A stretch of 34,778 bases of DNA from contig DASUGD010000280.1 in NCBI GenBank assembly GCA_036274195.1, positions 1 to 34,778 of the forward strand. The letters are read 5' to 3'. Under the pieces are notes generated by a model that was not told the origin of the DNA, made no database searches, and saw only the letters and a program-made list of their open reading frames with translations. The DNA comes from JAJKIV01 sp036274195. Lineage in GTDB: Bacteria > Gemmatimonadota > Gemmatimonadetes > Gemmatimonadales > Gemmatimonadaceae. Both the position numbers and the translations under genes were made by a program. Positions 24,255-31,555 of the stretch are shown in pieces. Numbering within the stretch: the stretch's first letter is position 1; each line of letters starts with the position of its first letter.

Positions 24255-24694
24255 GCGATCCCACCGACGGACACCCGCAGCGACGCGACATCGAAAGGCT
24301 GGACATCGAGCTGCGCGTCACGAGCGACGACCTCGAACCTGAGCGCATCACGCGCATGCTCGGCGTCGCTCCAACGAGCGCGGCGCGGCGAGGCGAAGAG
24401 ATCGATATTGGCGGTGTTCCCGTGGTCCAGCGCACGGGCGTTTGGGCTTACGCACTCCCGGCGTCTCCCGAGTGGGAGCTCGGCGACGCCATCGACACCC
24501 TGCTGGACCGGTTACCTCATGATCCAGCGCTGTGGGAATCGCTCGCGAGCTGGGCGAGCGTGGCGGTCATCTGCGGTCTCTTCATCCAGGACGCCGATCG
24601 AGCAGCGGATCTCGCGCCGGACACGCTGGCCCGGCTCGCCGAGCGCCGACTCGCGCTGAGCTTGCAGATTCGAGGCGGCCGCATCGGAAGCTGA
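24251..24694 (+). CDS. DUF4279 protein
   Basis: A 147-residue protein matching DUF4279: IELRVTSDDLEPERITRMLGVAPTSAARRGE, then a strand with TGVWAYALP and a helix IDTLLDRLPHDPALWESLASWASVAVICGLFI. GTG 24251 overlaps the DinB stop. Biochemical role unknown. It has a TTA codon (Leu in DRLPHD) not linked to the GCCTAACG word. Confidence 0.82.
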   Translation: MSDPTDGHPQRRDIERLDIELRVTSDDLEPERITRMLGVAPTSAARRGEEIDIGGVPVVQRTGVWAYALPASPEWELGDAIDTLLDRLPHDPALWESLASWASVAVICGLFIQDADRAADLAPDTLARLAERRLALSLQIRGGRIGS

Positions 24695-24998
24695 GCAGAC
24701 CGCCAACGAAGTCGGTACGGAGCCTGAACATGGCGATCCTGGCTGGGGCTGGCCTAACGTGTCATCACGGGCGGTCGGGCCGACCGATGCGCCCGAACGA
24801 TGCGCAAGGAGTCTGACCCCATACGAAGCACGGGAGTGCAAAAACATCTGTACCGGATTCGGCTGAACCCCTACGCCTAACGTACCCTTGCAGAAAAAAT
24901 GTCTGGACACGGAGCGGTACACGTCGCATTCTCCGGCGATCACAGGATCGGCGACGCCGTCGCCGAGTGCGTGGGGTGACTACACGGGGTCAAATGCC
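24695..24998. other. Intergenic stretch with no gene seen
   Basis: About 300 bases. It holds two GCCTAACG words (24752-24759 and 24875-24882) and a short remnant of the dispersed repeat end (GTCTGACCCC near 24811-24820). An open frame enters the following gene from 24888, but its first 37 residues look non-conserved. No terminator or RNA gene is recognised. Confidence 0.5.
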
Positions 24999-25514
24999 AT
25001 GGACAAAGTCCGGTGCGGGACGTGCGGGGGCGAGCACGACCTGAGCGAGATGGAACCGAGCTACACCTACCCGGACGCGTATCTGGCGGTACCCCCCGAG
25101 GAGCGAAGCACGCGCACGACCGTCGGCAACGACGAATGTCGCCTCCACGACGGCGCGACGTCCGACCCGCGGTTCTTCCTTCGCGTGCTCCTTCCGATGC
25201 CCGTGCGGGGTGAGGCCGACGCCTGTGCCTGGGGCGTATGGGCCGAGGTGAGCGAATCGGCGTTCGTGCGCACGCGCGAGCTGTGGGACGATCCGGCACA
25301 GTACGACGAGCCGCCCTTCGAGGCGACGCTCGCGAACGCGCTCGCCTGCTACTCGTCCACGCTGGGATTGCCGGGTGAAGTGACCTTATCGGGGCCTGCC
25401 ACGATCCCGACGTTCACCCTCGCCAACGGGCTGGACCACCCGCTGGCTCGTGAACAGCGCGACGGGGTCCACCCGGAACGCGTCGTGGAGTGGCTGTTCG
25501 CGCACCTGCACTGA
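24999..25514 (+). CDS. DUF2199 protein with N-terminal CxxC
   Basis: A 171-residue DUF2199 protein. It begins MDKVRCGTCGGEHDL, a zinc-ribbon-like CxxC, followed by family motif YPDAYLAVPPEERSTRT, ECRLHDG, FFLRVLLPMPV, ACAWGVWAEVSESAF and the ending HPLAREQRDGVHPERVVEWL. The start is ATG 24999, where family similarity begins. Stop and next ATG are directly adjacent, so it is in an operon with the DinB gene that follows. Function unknown. Confidence 0.87.
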   Translation: MDKVRCGTCGGEHDLSEMEPSYTYPDAYLAVPPEERSTRTTVGNDECRLHDGATSDPRFFLRVLLPMPVRGEADACAWGVWAEVSESAFVRTRELWDDPAQYDEPPFEATLANALACYSSTLGLPGEVTLSGPATIPTFTLANGLDHPLAREQRDGVHPERVVEWLFAHLH

Positions 25515-26006
25515 ATGTCGGCCCACCTGCAAAAGCTCATCGAGCATCTCAAGTGGGCGGACGCCGCGGCGCTCGAGGCGCTGCGGCGGTCAGGCGGCTC
25601 CGATGCGCGAACGCTGATGATCTACTCGCACGTTCTCGGCGCGGAAGCTGTGTGGATCGCACGTCTCGCCGGCCGACCGTCGGACGTCGCCGTCTGGCCA
25701 GTACTGACGCTGGAACAGGCCGCGTCGCTGGCAGCGCGCAACGCGGCCGAGCTCGATGCATTCGTGGCGAGGCTCACCCCCGATGATCTCGGGCGTGAGA
25801 TCGACTACCGCACCAGCGATGGCCGAGCCTTCCGCAGCACGGTCGAAGACATCCTCCTGCACACGGCGCTCCACGGGTCGTATCATCGTGGTCAGATCGC
25901 GCTCCTGATCAGGGCTGATGGCGGGGAACCTGCACCGACGGATTACATCGCGTTCGCCCGCGGCGCTCCAGCCGCGCGCACGACGCCGCCAACGCCGATC
26001 GCCTGA
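25515..26006 (+). CDS. DinB-family protein
   Basis: A 163-residue DinB-fold protein: LQKLIEHLKWADAAALEALRRSG, MIYSHVLGAEAVWIARLAGR (first His), EDILLHTALHGSYHRGQIALLIRADG (HxxYHRGQI hallmark), ending APTDYIAFAR as in many family members. ATG directly follows the DUF2199 stop. Function not known; a metal-dependent transferase or hydrolase is plausible. Confidence 0.92.
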   Translation: MSAHLQKLIEHLKWADAAALEALRRSGGSDARTLMIYSHVLGAEAVWIARLAGRPSDVAVWPVLTLEQAASLAARNAAELDAFVARLTPDDLGREIDYRTSDGRAFRSTVEDILLHTALHGSYHRGQIALLIRADGGEPAPTDYIAFARGAPAARTTPPTPIA

Positions 26007-26010
26007 GTCG

Positions 26011-26163
26011 ATGATTCGCAAGCTGAAGGATGGCCGCTATCGGCTGTACTCGAAGAAGAAGAACCCGAAGACCGGAAAGCGCCGTAACCTCGGCACCTTC
26101 GCGACACGGGCGGCCGCTGAAAAACACGAGCGCGCCGTGCAATTCTTCAAGCGCGGAGGATAG
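26011..26163 (+). CDS. Small basic protein with integrase-arm-like pattern
   Basis: A 50-residue highly basic protein: IRKLKDGRYRLYSKKKNPKTGKRRNLGTFATRAAAEKHERAVQFFKR. Similar short proteins are common in soil bacteria. The pattern of three strands and one helix (GRYRLYS, RRNLGTFATRAAAEKHERAVQ) resembles the AP2/Arm DNA-binding domain of integrases, so nucleic-acid binding is a reasonable guess. ATG 26011 lies 4 bases after the previous stop. No function is known to me. Confidence 0.8.
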   Translation: MIRKLKDGRYRLYSKKKNPKTGKRRNLGTFATRAAAEKHERAVQFFKRGG

Positions 26164-26235
26164 TCGTTGCCCGGGCGTGCGTTCCTGCGAAAGAGCCCTT
26201 GACCGCAGAGCCCGCGACAGGCAGGGTAACGGCGC

Positions 26236-26565
26236 ATGGGAACTAACGGCGCCGCCCGCTACGTGAAAGTGTGGATTCAACTCCTTCCGGTCGATGAAGG
26301 AGGTCGGCGCACTCCCCTCGACCTCAGCTCCGAGTGGCCCGTCGCGTACCGCCCGCAGTTGCGTGTCCGAGGTGGACGTGGGCGGCTCATCGACGTCGAA
26401 TTCGTGGCCGGGCCGTCGGAGCCGATAACGCCCGGCGCCGGAGCTCACGCCACCATCCGCCTCGCAAACCACGGCCGATCGCAATCCGAGCTCGTTGCCG
26501 GTGTGGAATTCGACGTGCTCGAGGGTGCACGCCTGATCGGTCATGGTCGCGTCACGAGCCGATAA
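26236..26565 (+). CDS. EF-Tu domain III-like small protein
   Basis: A 109-residue protein resembling only the third (beta-barrel) domain of elongation factor Tu: VWIQLLPVDEGGRRTP (EF-Tu EGGRHTPF region), VAYRPQLRVRG (YRPQFYFR region), a Pro-Gly turn, then IRLANHGR and GVEFDVLEGARLIGHGRV (FAIREGGRTVGAGVV region). There is no GTPase domain. Its TAA overlaps the next ATG by one base. Role unknown; a binding module or a relic of a translation-factor domain are possibilities. Confidence 0.8.
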   Translation: MGTNGAARYVKVWIQLLPVDEGGRRTPLDLSSEWPVAYRPQLRVRGGRGRLIDVEFVAGPSEPITPGAGAHATIRLANHGRSQSELVAGVEFDVLEGARLIGHGRVTSR

Positions 26566-27065
26566 TGACTGACCCCACCATTGCCGTCGCACTCGGCAAG
26601 CGAGAGCTGCTTCGACACGCCGTGGCGACGCTGGCCTACCGCGGCGCGAAAGCCATTCGAAACGCTCCTCCCGAGCTCGCTGACTTTCGAGTTGGCGACG
26701 CGACGCGGAGCCCGCTGCAGATTCTCGCCCATCTCGGGGATCTGCTCGACTGGGCAGTCTCGCTGGCGGAGGGGAATCAGAAGTGGAACGTTGCCACGCC
26801 CGGATCGTGGGACGCGGAGTCGGATCGCTTTTTCTCGGCGCTCGCTCGTCTGGATGCGTGTCTGGCGACCGACCGGCCGCTCGGCTGCAAGCCGGAGAAG
26901 CTGCTGCAGGGCCCCGTGGCGGATGCGCTGACGCATGTGGGTCAGGTCATGATGCTGCGGCGGCTCGCGAGCGCGCCGGTTCGCTCCGAGAACTATGCGA
27001 TCGCCGATATCGTGCCCGGTCGCGTGACGGCCGAGCAGGCCGCGCCGCGGTTCGAGTTCGATTGA
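26565..27065 (+). CDS. DinB-like protein
   Basis: A 166-residue DinB-superfamily protein: LRHAVATLAYRGAKAIRNAPPELADF, PLQILAHLGDLLDWAVSLAEG (first His), a helix around DRFFSALARLDACL and GPVADALTHVGQVMMLRRLAS (His-Val-Gly-Gln). It has fewer histidines than the other copies here. It is coupled to the gene before (TAATG). The selenocysteine-type OsmC gene starts 18 bases downstream. Confidence 0.82.
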   Translation: MTDPTIAVALGKRELLRHAVATLAYRGAKAIRNAPPELADFRVGDATRSPLQILAHLGDLLDWAVSLAEGNQKWNVATPGSWDAESDRFFSALARLDACLATDRPLGCKPEKLLQGPVADALTHVGQVMMLRRLASAPVRSENYAIADIVPGRVTAEQAAPRFEFD

Positions 27066-27083
27066 CGTGGAGACGATGCCTAT

Positions 27084-27533
27084 ATGACTGCCCCTCAACC
27101 CATTCGCGAATACGAAGTCCGCGCGCGCTCGACTGATGTCTTCGGGCGAGTGCTCTGCAACGCGCGCGATCATCACTTCATCATCGATGGCCCCGTCCAG
27201 AACGGCTGTCCCGGTGAAGAAGTGACGCCGCCCGAGGCATATCTCGCCGGCGTTGCAGCCTGCGGCGTGGAGTTGCTGCACGTAATCGCGAAGGCGGACG
27301 GCGTTCCGCTCGGCCACGTGGCCGCGACACTGAACGCCACCGTCGACCGCGGGAACCAGCCGCGCACCGACTTCACGATATTCAACAGCGTACGGCTGCG
27401 CTTTGTCCTGACCGGCACCGACAGCGCGCGCGCCGCGGCCCTCGTGGAAGGGTTCAAGCGGCGGTGACCCCTCTTCGGAACGATCGCGGTCGCGGTCGCC
27501 GATGTGCAGGTGGACTTCACGGTCGAAGCCTAA
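27084..27533 (+). CDS. OsmC-family protein, probable selenoprotein (TGA = Sec128)
   Basis: A probable thiol/selenol peroxidase of the OsmC/Ohr fold. Conventional reading stops at the TGA at 27465-27467 (127 residues). Read through, the same frame continues 21 codons (PLFGTIAVAVADVQVDFTVEA) to TAA at 27531-27533, giving 149 residues. The TGA lies in GFKRR-U-PLFGTIA, exactly where OsmC/Ohr proteins have the second catalytic Cys followed by Pro. The first Cys is Cys60 in AYLAGVAACGVELL. OsmC-like proteins are among known bacterial selenoprotein families. A SECIS-like hairpin follows the TGA, and the next gene starts only 10 bases after the extended stop. The alternative is a Cys-to-stop pseudogene, which explains the hairpin and the intact tail less well. 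Confidence 0.8.
27475..27502 (+). promoter_or_regulatory. Candidate bacterial SECIS hairpin
   Basis: Downstream of the TGA: lower stem UCGG (27475-27478) with CCGA (27499-27502), a bulged AA (27479-27480), upper stem CGAUCGC (27481-27487) with GCGGUCG (27492-27498, one G-U pair) and a GGUC tetraloop (27488-27491). The loop begins 21 nt after the TGA (20 intervening bases), inside the window usually required for bacterial SECIS. G in the first loop positions and a GGUC loop are also features of the E. coli fdhF element. Confidence 0.65.
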
Positions 27534-27543
27534 CGAGCTTCGC

Positions 27544-27948
27544 TTGACGACGAGCACGGCACTCCGCATCGCCCGGTACGCCGAGGGAGTGTATGCCGCC
27601 ATCGCGGTCGTCCTGGCGTTCGGGGTGCCGTTTCCGCCGCGCGGGCCGGGGGTAGTGCTGTTCGTGCACTGGATCGGGACGGCGCTGCTCGCCGGCGCCA
27701 TCTGTCTGCGGCTCGGGCGGCCGAACCGCCATGTCTGGTACGTCGCCGCGCTGCTCGCCGCCTACGTCCTGGTCAACGCGATCGTTGCCATCGCGCGGCT
27801 CGTCGGGCCGGAGTCCGCGACGTTAGGCAGGCCCGGCGTGCTCGCGCTCACGGTTGGCGCCGCGCTCCTGGTGACGCAAATCGTCGTCGCGACGTGCCTG
27901 TACGAGGCACGTGCGCTTCGGACGATGACGTCGCCGCGTCATCGCTAA
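27544..27948 (+). CDS. Small four-helix membrane protein
   Basis: A 134-residue membrane protein with four hydrophobic segments: GVYAAIAVVLAFGVPF, VVLFVHWIGTALLAGAICL, VWYVAALLAAYVLVNAIVAIARLV and LALTVGAALLVTQIVVATCLYEA. No family recognised. Start TTG 27544 lies 10 bases after the OsmC readthrough stop; the frame stays open upstream inside OsmC. Co-transcription with the OsmC gene is likely. Confidence 0.7.
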   Translation: MTTSTALRIARYAEGVYAAIAVVLAFGVPFPPRGPGVVLFVHWIGTALLAGAICLRLGRPNRHVWYVAALLAAYVLVNAIVAIARLVGPESATLGRPGVLALTVGAALLVTQIVVATCLYEARALRTMTSPRHR

Positions 27949-27967
27949 GGCCGGCGACCGATCGAGC

Positions 27968-28960
27968 GTGCGCCGATACGCGGTCGCGTTTCTCGGATTC
28001 GGAAACGTCGCCAGGGCACTGGCGCGCCTGCTCGAGTCGCGTCGCAGCGAGCTGGCCATTCGCTATGGCGTCTCGTGCCAGACCACGGGCGTCGCGAGCC
28101 GATCGCTCGGCTGGTGGGCGGACGCCGGCGGCCTAACGCTGACGAACCCTCGGTCGGCCACACGGTGTTACGACATCGGTGACTGGCTGCTCACCGCGCG
28201 CCCCGACATCGTGTTCGAGTCGATCGCGCTCGACGCGCACACCGGCCAGCCGGCGCTGGACTACCTCGCCGAGTCCCTCCGCGCAGGGATCCACGCGGTG
28301 TCCGCCAACAAGGGCCCGGTCGTGTACGGCTACCAGCGGCTCAACGCGCTCGCCGAGTCGCACGCCAGGCTCTATCGGTTCGAGGCGGCCGTGATGGACG
28401 GCGCGCCCGTGTTCTCACTCGTGCGGCGGTGCATCCCTCTTGCCGGCATGCGCGGCGTGAGCGGGGTCTTCACGTCGACCGCCACCGTGGTGCTCGAGGC
28501 CGTCGAGCGCGGCGCTTCGATCGACGACGGCATCCGCGAAGCCCAGGCGCTCGGCATCGCCGAATCGGACCCCACCTATGACGTGGATGGATGGGATTCC
28601 GTCGTGAAGCTGTGTGCCATTTCGAACGTCATTCTGGAGCGTGCGCTGCGGCCCGCGGACGTACGACGAACCGGAATACGAGAGCTGGACCCGGAGACCG
28701 TGCGCGCCGCGCATCGTGACGGGCATCCGTATCGTCTCATCGGTCGTGTCGCGGTCGAACACGATGCTGTCGACGCACGCGTTGCGCCCGAGCCGGTCCC
28801 CGCCGGGAGTCCGTTCGCGGTGTCAGGGGCCACGCTCGTCACGCATTACGACGCCGCGGTTTTCCCGGGGGGACTGACGGTGACGTCAGCGGCCCCCGAT
28901 CTTACGACGACAGCCTACGGCATGTTCGCCGATTTCCTCGAGTGCATCGGCGCCACCTGA
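27968..28960 (+). CDS. Homoserine dehydrogenase-like protein
   Basis: A 330-residue NAD(P)-dependent dehydrogenase. The Rossmann motif is VAFLGFGNVARALARLLES at residues 6-24. Then come IVFESIALDAHTGQPALDYLAESLRAGIHAVSANKGPV (the conserved ANKGP), FEAAVMDGAPVFSLVRRC and the catalytic region ESDPTYDVDGWDSVVKLCAIS (conserved Asp, Gly and Lys). It lacks a C-terminal ACT domain, so it is the short, feedback-insensitive form. It acts in threonine/methionine synthesis or a related step. GTG start 19 bases after the membrane protein stop. Confidence 0.88.
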   Translation: MRRYAVAFLGFGNVARALARLLESRRSELAIRYGVSCQTTGVASRSLGWWADAGGLTLTNPRSATRCYDIGDWLLTARPDIVFESIALDAHTGQPALDYLAESLRAGIHAVSANKGPVVYGYQRLNALAESHARLYRFEAAVMDGAPVFSLVRRCIPLAGMRGVSGVFTSTATVVLEAVERGASIDDGIREAQALGIAESDPTYDVDGWDSVVKLCAISNVILERALRPADVRRTGIRELDPETVRAAHRDGHPYRLIGRVAVEHDAVDARVAPEPVPAGSPFAVSGATLVTHYDAAVFPGGLTVTSAAPDLTTTAYGMFADFLECIGAT

Positions 28961-28979
28961 CACACGAGCGGTACCGTCC

Positions 28980-29339
28980 ATGGAAAGAGTCAGGCTCGCA
29001 TCCAAGTTCGCGTCGTTTTCGGAGCACTGGTCGCCGAAGATCGTCGGCGAGTTGAATGGCCAGCACGTGAAGGTCGTGAAGTTCGTGGGCGAGTTCGTGT
29101 GGCATCATCACGATCACGAGGATGAGATGTTCCTCGTGCACCGCGGGCGCTTCCGTATGGAGCTTCGGGATCGCGCGATCGAGCTCGAGGCGGGCGATTT
29201 CCTGATCGTTCCGCGTGGTGTCGAGCACCGCCCGGTTGCCGACGACGAAGTGGAGGTCGTGCTTTTCGAGCCGGCCGGGACGTTGAATACCGGGAACGTG
29301 CGGAGCGAGCGCACGGTGGCGGAGCCGGGCAGGATCTGA
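28980..29339 (+). CDS. Cupin-domain protein
   Basis: A 119-residue single-domain cupin. The metal-binding motif is VGEFVWHHHDHEDEMFLVHRGRFRMEL (His and Glu ligands in HHHDHEDE) with the second motif FLIVPRGVEHRPVADDEVEVVLFEP (His in EHRP). Such proteins act as isomerases, dioxygenases or binding proteins; substrate unknown. ATG 28980, 19 bases after the dehydrogenase stop. Confidence 0.92.
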   Translation: MERVRLASKFASFSEHWSPKIVGELNGQHVKVVKFVGEFVWHHHDHEDEMFLVHRGRFRMELRDRAIELEAGDFLIVPRGVEHRPVADDEVEVVLFEPAGTLNTGNVRSERTVAEPGRI

Positions 29340-29470
29340 GCGGCGACCGGTGTGAGGCGGCGTGTTGCGGTTCGTTAGGCGCGCGCCTGACCGCCTGGCA
29401 AGCTCGAGCTTCGTGCCCGCTCGAGTCCGGACTGGAAGCGAGCCGGTACGCGATCCTAAATTGGCCGGCA

Positions 29471-30052
29471 ATGCCGCTGAGTCTCCTTGTCGGCACGGTC
29501 GCGCTCTCGCTCGTCGGCCATGCCGACAGTCTGCGCCCCGTCGCCAAACCATCCGGTGTCCCCCCACGCGTGGCGAACGGAGCGCCTGCCGACTCCGCCG
29601 TCACAGCCCGCGGGCCGGTCGGGAGTGTTTCCGCCGATAGCATCGTCGTCGAAAAATCCGACCATCGGCTCTCACTGTACCGTCACGGGGTCCTGCTCCG
29701 CAGCTATCTGGTCGCGCTCGGGCAACAGCCGGTCGGCGACAAGGTGAGCATTGGCGACAACCGCACACCCGAGGGCCTCTTTCGCATCGAGTCACGGAAT
29801 CCGGCCAGCCGCTACCATCGGTCGCTCAAGATCTCGTATCCTGACGCGGCGCATCGGGCGCGAGCTCGCTCGCTTGGCGTTTCGCCGGGCGGGGACATCA
29901 TGATTCATGGTCTGCCGGCTCGACAGGCGTGGGTCGGCGCCGCTCACCGCGACTTCGACTGGACCGAGGGATGCATCGCCGTCACGAACACCGAAATCGA
30001 AGAGATCTGGAGGGTAGTACCGGTCGGCACTCCGATCCTGATCAAGCCATAG
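29471..30052 (+). CDS. L,D-transpeptidase (YkuD domain)
   Basis: A 193-residue exported peptidoglycan cross-linking enzyme or lipoprotein linker. It has an N-terminal signal peptide (LSLLVGTVALSLVGHA), a disordered linker, then a YkuD domain from about residue 55 (SIVVEKSDHRLSLYRHGVLLRSYLVALGQ), GDNRTPEGLFRIESRNP, His146 in GGDIMIHGLP and catalytic Cys168 in DWTEGCIAVTNTEIEEIW. It acts in the periplasm and forms 3-3 or lipoprotein cross-links. It starts at ATG 29471; monocistronic or grouped with the next gene. Confidence 0.93.
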   Translation: MPLSLLVGTVALSLVGHADSLRPVAKPSGVPPRVANGAPADSAVTARGPVGSVSADSIVVEKSDHRLSLYRHGVLLRSYLVALGQQPVGDKVSIGDNRTPEGLFRIESRNPASRYHRSLKISYPDAAHRARARSLGVSPGGDIMIHGLPARQAWVGAAHRDFDWTEGCIAVTNTEIEEIWRVVPVGTPILIKP

Positions 30053-30077
30053 CCCGGCGCGTCGAGGCGCTACGAGC

Positions 30078-30485
30078 GTGAATGCCCAACTGATCGAGTC
30101 CGATGACGAGCACCATTGGGTGCTTCTCGATCATCGCGTCACACAGCTCGTGATCGACCGGTCGTCGATACGGATTCAGACGTGGTCGCTCGACGGCTCT
30201 GCCGACGTTCGTCTTGCTGGGCCGTTCGTCGCGCATCTGGCCAGCGGCGCCGTCCGACACATCGACCCGGCGGATACCGAACGCCTGGCGCCGTGCCTCG
30301 CCCTCGTTGGCCTTGGCGTTCGGAGTGTGACGGTAACGCGCACCGGCACCCTGACACTCGCGTTCAGCGACGGCTCGTCGATCTCAGCGTCGCCCGACCC
30401 GCGCCGTCAGGTGTGGGATGTCCAGGGTGGCGGCATTCTCGAGGGCATGGCATACGCTGGACAGCCTGGGGTCGAGCTTTGGTAG
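30078..30485 (+). CDS. Conserved unknown protein (possibly DUF6188-like)
   Basis: A 135-residue beta-rich cytosolic protein. The sequence VTQLVIDRSSIRIQTWSLDGSADVRLAGPF, followed by GLGVRSVTVTRTGTLTLAFSDGSSISASPDPRRQVWDVQG, resembles DUF6188-type proteins (DG, strand, P, then a W). The match is from memory and weak. GTG start; the stop is followed directly by an inverted-repeat block. Confidence 0.65.
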   Translation: MNAQLIESDDEHHWVLLDHRVTQLVIDRSSIRIQTWSLDGSADVRLAGPFVAHLASGAVRHIDPADTERLAPCLALVGLGVRSVTVTRTGTLTLAFSDGSSISASPDPRRQVWDVQGGGILEGMAYAGQPGVELW

Positions 30486-30493
30486 GGCGCAAC

Positions 30494-30620
30494 ACACTGG
30501 TAGTTGGTTACTGGTACAGTTACTGGTGATCGAAGCCTCGGGAAGCCCCTTCGCAAGCGGGATGAGCATGCCGAGGGTTCACATAACCAGTTACCAATAC
30601 CAGTAACCAATTACCAGTGT
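30494..30620. repeat. Nested inverted repeat built of GTTACTGGTA units
   Basis: The outer arms 30494-30515 and 30599-30620 are inverted copies with one mismatch in 22 bases (ACACTGGTA and TACCAGTGT ends). They are built of short repeats (GTTACTGGTA and ACCAGTTACC variants). The centre holds an inner stem CCTCGG (30536-30541) with CCGAGG (30571-30576). The core resembles the core at 9886-9922 although the flanking repeat unit differs. It ends 3 bases before the methyltransferase start. Confidence 0.7.
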
Positions 30621-30623
30621 GTC

Positions 30624-31259
30624 ATGAATCTGCTCGATCCCGCCATTGCGGCCTACCTCGACGATCTCGTTCCCGAACGTCCCGCTGAGCTCCGGGAAAT
30701 GGAACGAATCGCCGAGTCGACCAACTTCCCGATCGTTGGCCCCGCATCGGGACAGCTGTGCTATCTCGTCGCGCGGATGATCGGCGCGCGTCGGGTCTTC
30801 GAGCTCGGATCGGGATACGGATATTCCACCGCATGGTTCGCGCGGGCAGTGCGCGAGAACGGCGGCGGCGAGGTCCACCACGTCGTCTGGGACGCCGACC
30901 TCTCCAACCGCGCCCGAACGCACCTCGAGCGGCTCGGCTACGCGGACCTCGTTAGGTATCACGTCGCCGAGGCCGTCGAGACGCTCCGGGAGACGGAGGG
31001 GCCTTTCGACCTGATCTTCAACGACATCACGAAGCGCGACTATCCGGCGTCGATCGACGTGATCCTGCCGAAGCTGCGGCGTGGCGGTGTCCTCATCATC
31101 GACAACCTGCTCTGGAGCGGCCGCATCCTCGACAGCGCGGACCACTCGCCCGACACCGAGGGCGTACGCGCGGTCACGCGCCGCATCATGGAATCCAGCG
31201 ACTGGATCGCGTCCATCGTTCCGGTACGCGATGGCGTGCTCGTCGCGTACCGGACGTAG
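30624..31259 (+). CDS. O-methyltransferase (SAM-dependent, family 3)
   Basis: A 211-residue class I methyltransferase of the catechol-O-methyltransferase-like family. It has LREMERIAESTNFPIVGPASGQLCYLVARMIGARRVFELGSGYGYSTAWFA (SAM-binding ELGSGYGYST near residues 58-70), FDLIFNDITKRDYPASIDVILPKLRRGGVLIIDNLLWSG (metal/SAM residues) and ending VRDGVLVAYR. Cytosolic; acceptor unknown. The start codon follows the repeat block directly, so there is no normal ribosome-binding site. Confidence 0.9.
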   Translation: MNLLDPAIAAYLDDLVPERPAELREMERIAESTNFPIVGPASGQLCYLVARMIGARRVFELGSGYGYSTAWFARAVRENGGGEVHHVVWDADLSNRARTHLERLGYADLVRYHVAEAVETLRETEGPFDLIFNDITKRDYPASIDVILPKLRRGGVLIIDNLLWSGRILDSADHSPDTEGVRAVTRRIMESSDWIASIVPVRDGVLVAYRT

Positions 31260-31292
31260 TGGGGACTGCGACAAGGTCTCCGATCGCACGAA

Positions 31293-31534
31293 GGAAACCA
31301 CGAACGCCGCACGCGCAGAAAAGGCGCAACCACGAACGCTGAAGCCGCTGACGGCCTGCGGCCGCCGCGGGAGCCGCTGGGTTGTTGTGATGAAGCCTGG
31401 CGAGCAGCCGTGAGCGTCCCGGGGTTGTTAGCACGATTCCCGACCGCTGGCACACCGGGGCATGCCTCCGAGTCGTCCAGCGTTCCCAGCGCCCGGCGCG
31501 TAGCGCCGTCAGCGTGATCAGCGTTCGTGGTTCC
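31293..31534. repeat. Inverted and direct repeats in the 31260-31555 gap
   Basis: A 296-base gap with no gene seen. AACCACGAACGCTGA (31328-31342) is inverted at 31518-31532, and CGCTGACGG (31346-31354) at 31507-31515. A further direct copy GGAAACCACGAACGC lies at 31293-31307. The centre is very GC-rich. It lies between the converging methyltransferase and VOC genes, so the stem may end both. Confidence 0.65.
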
Positions 31535-31555
31535 GTCCTGCGGTAGTTCCGTAGC

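Noticed and set aside
27465..27467. Ordinary stop codon or pseudogene at the OsmC TGA
   Set aside because: The tail after it keeps the frame, matches the family's CPxxxTI-type ending, and is followed by a SECIS-like stem. Not fully excluded, since sel genes are outside the window.
26541..27701. 386-codon open frame on the minus strand
   Set aside because: Opposite the DinB, OsmC and membrane-protein genes; no recognisable domain, low-complexity composition.
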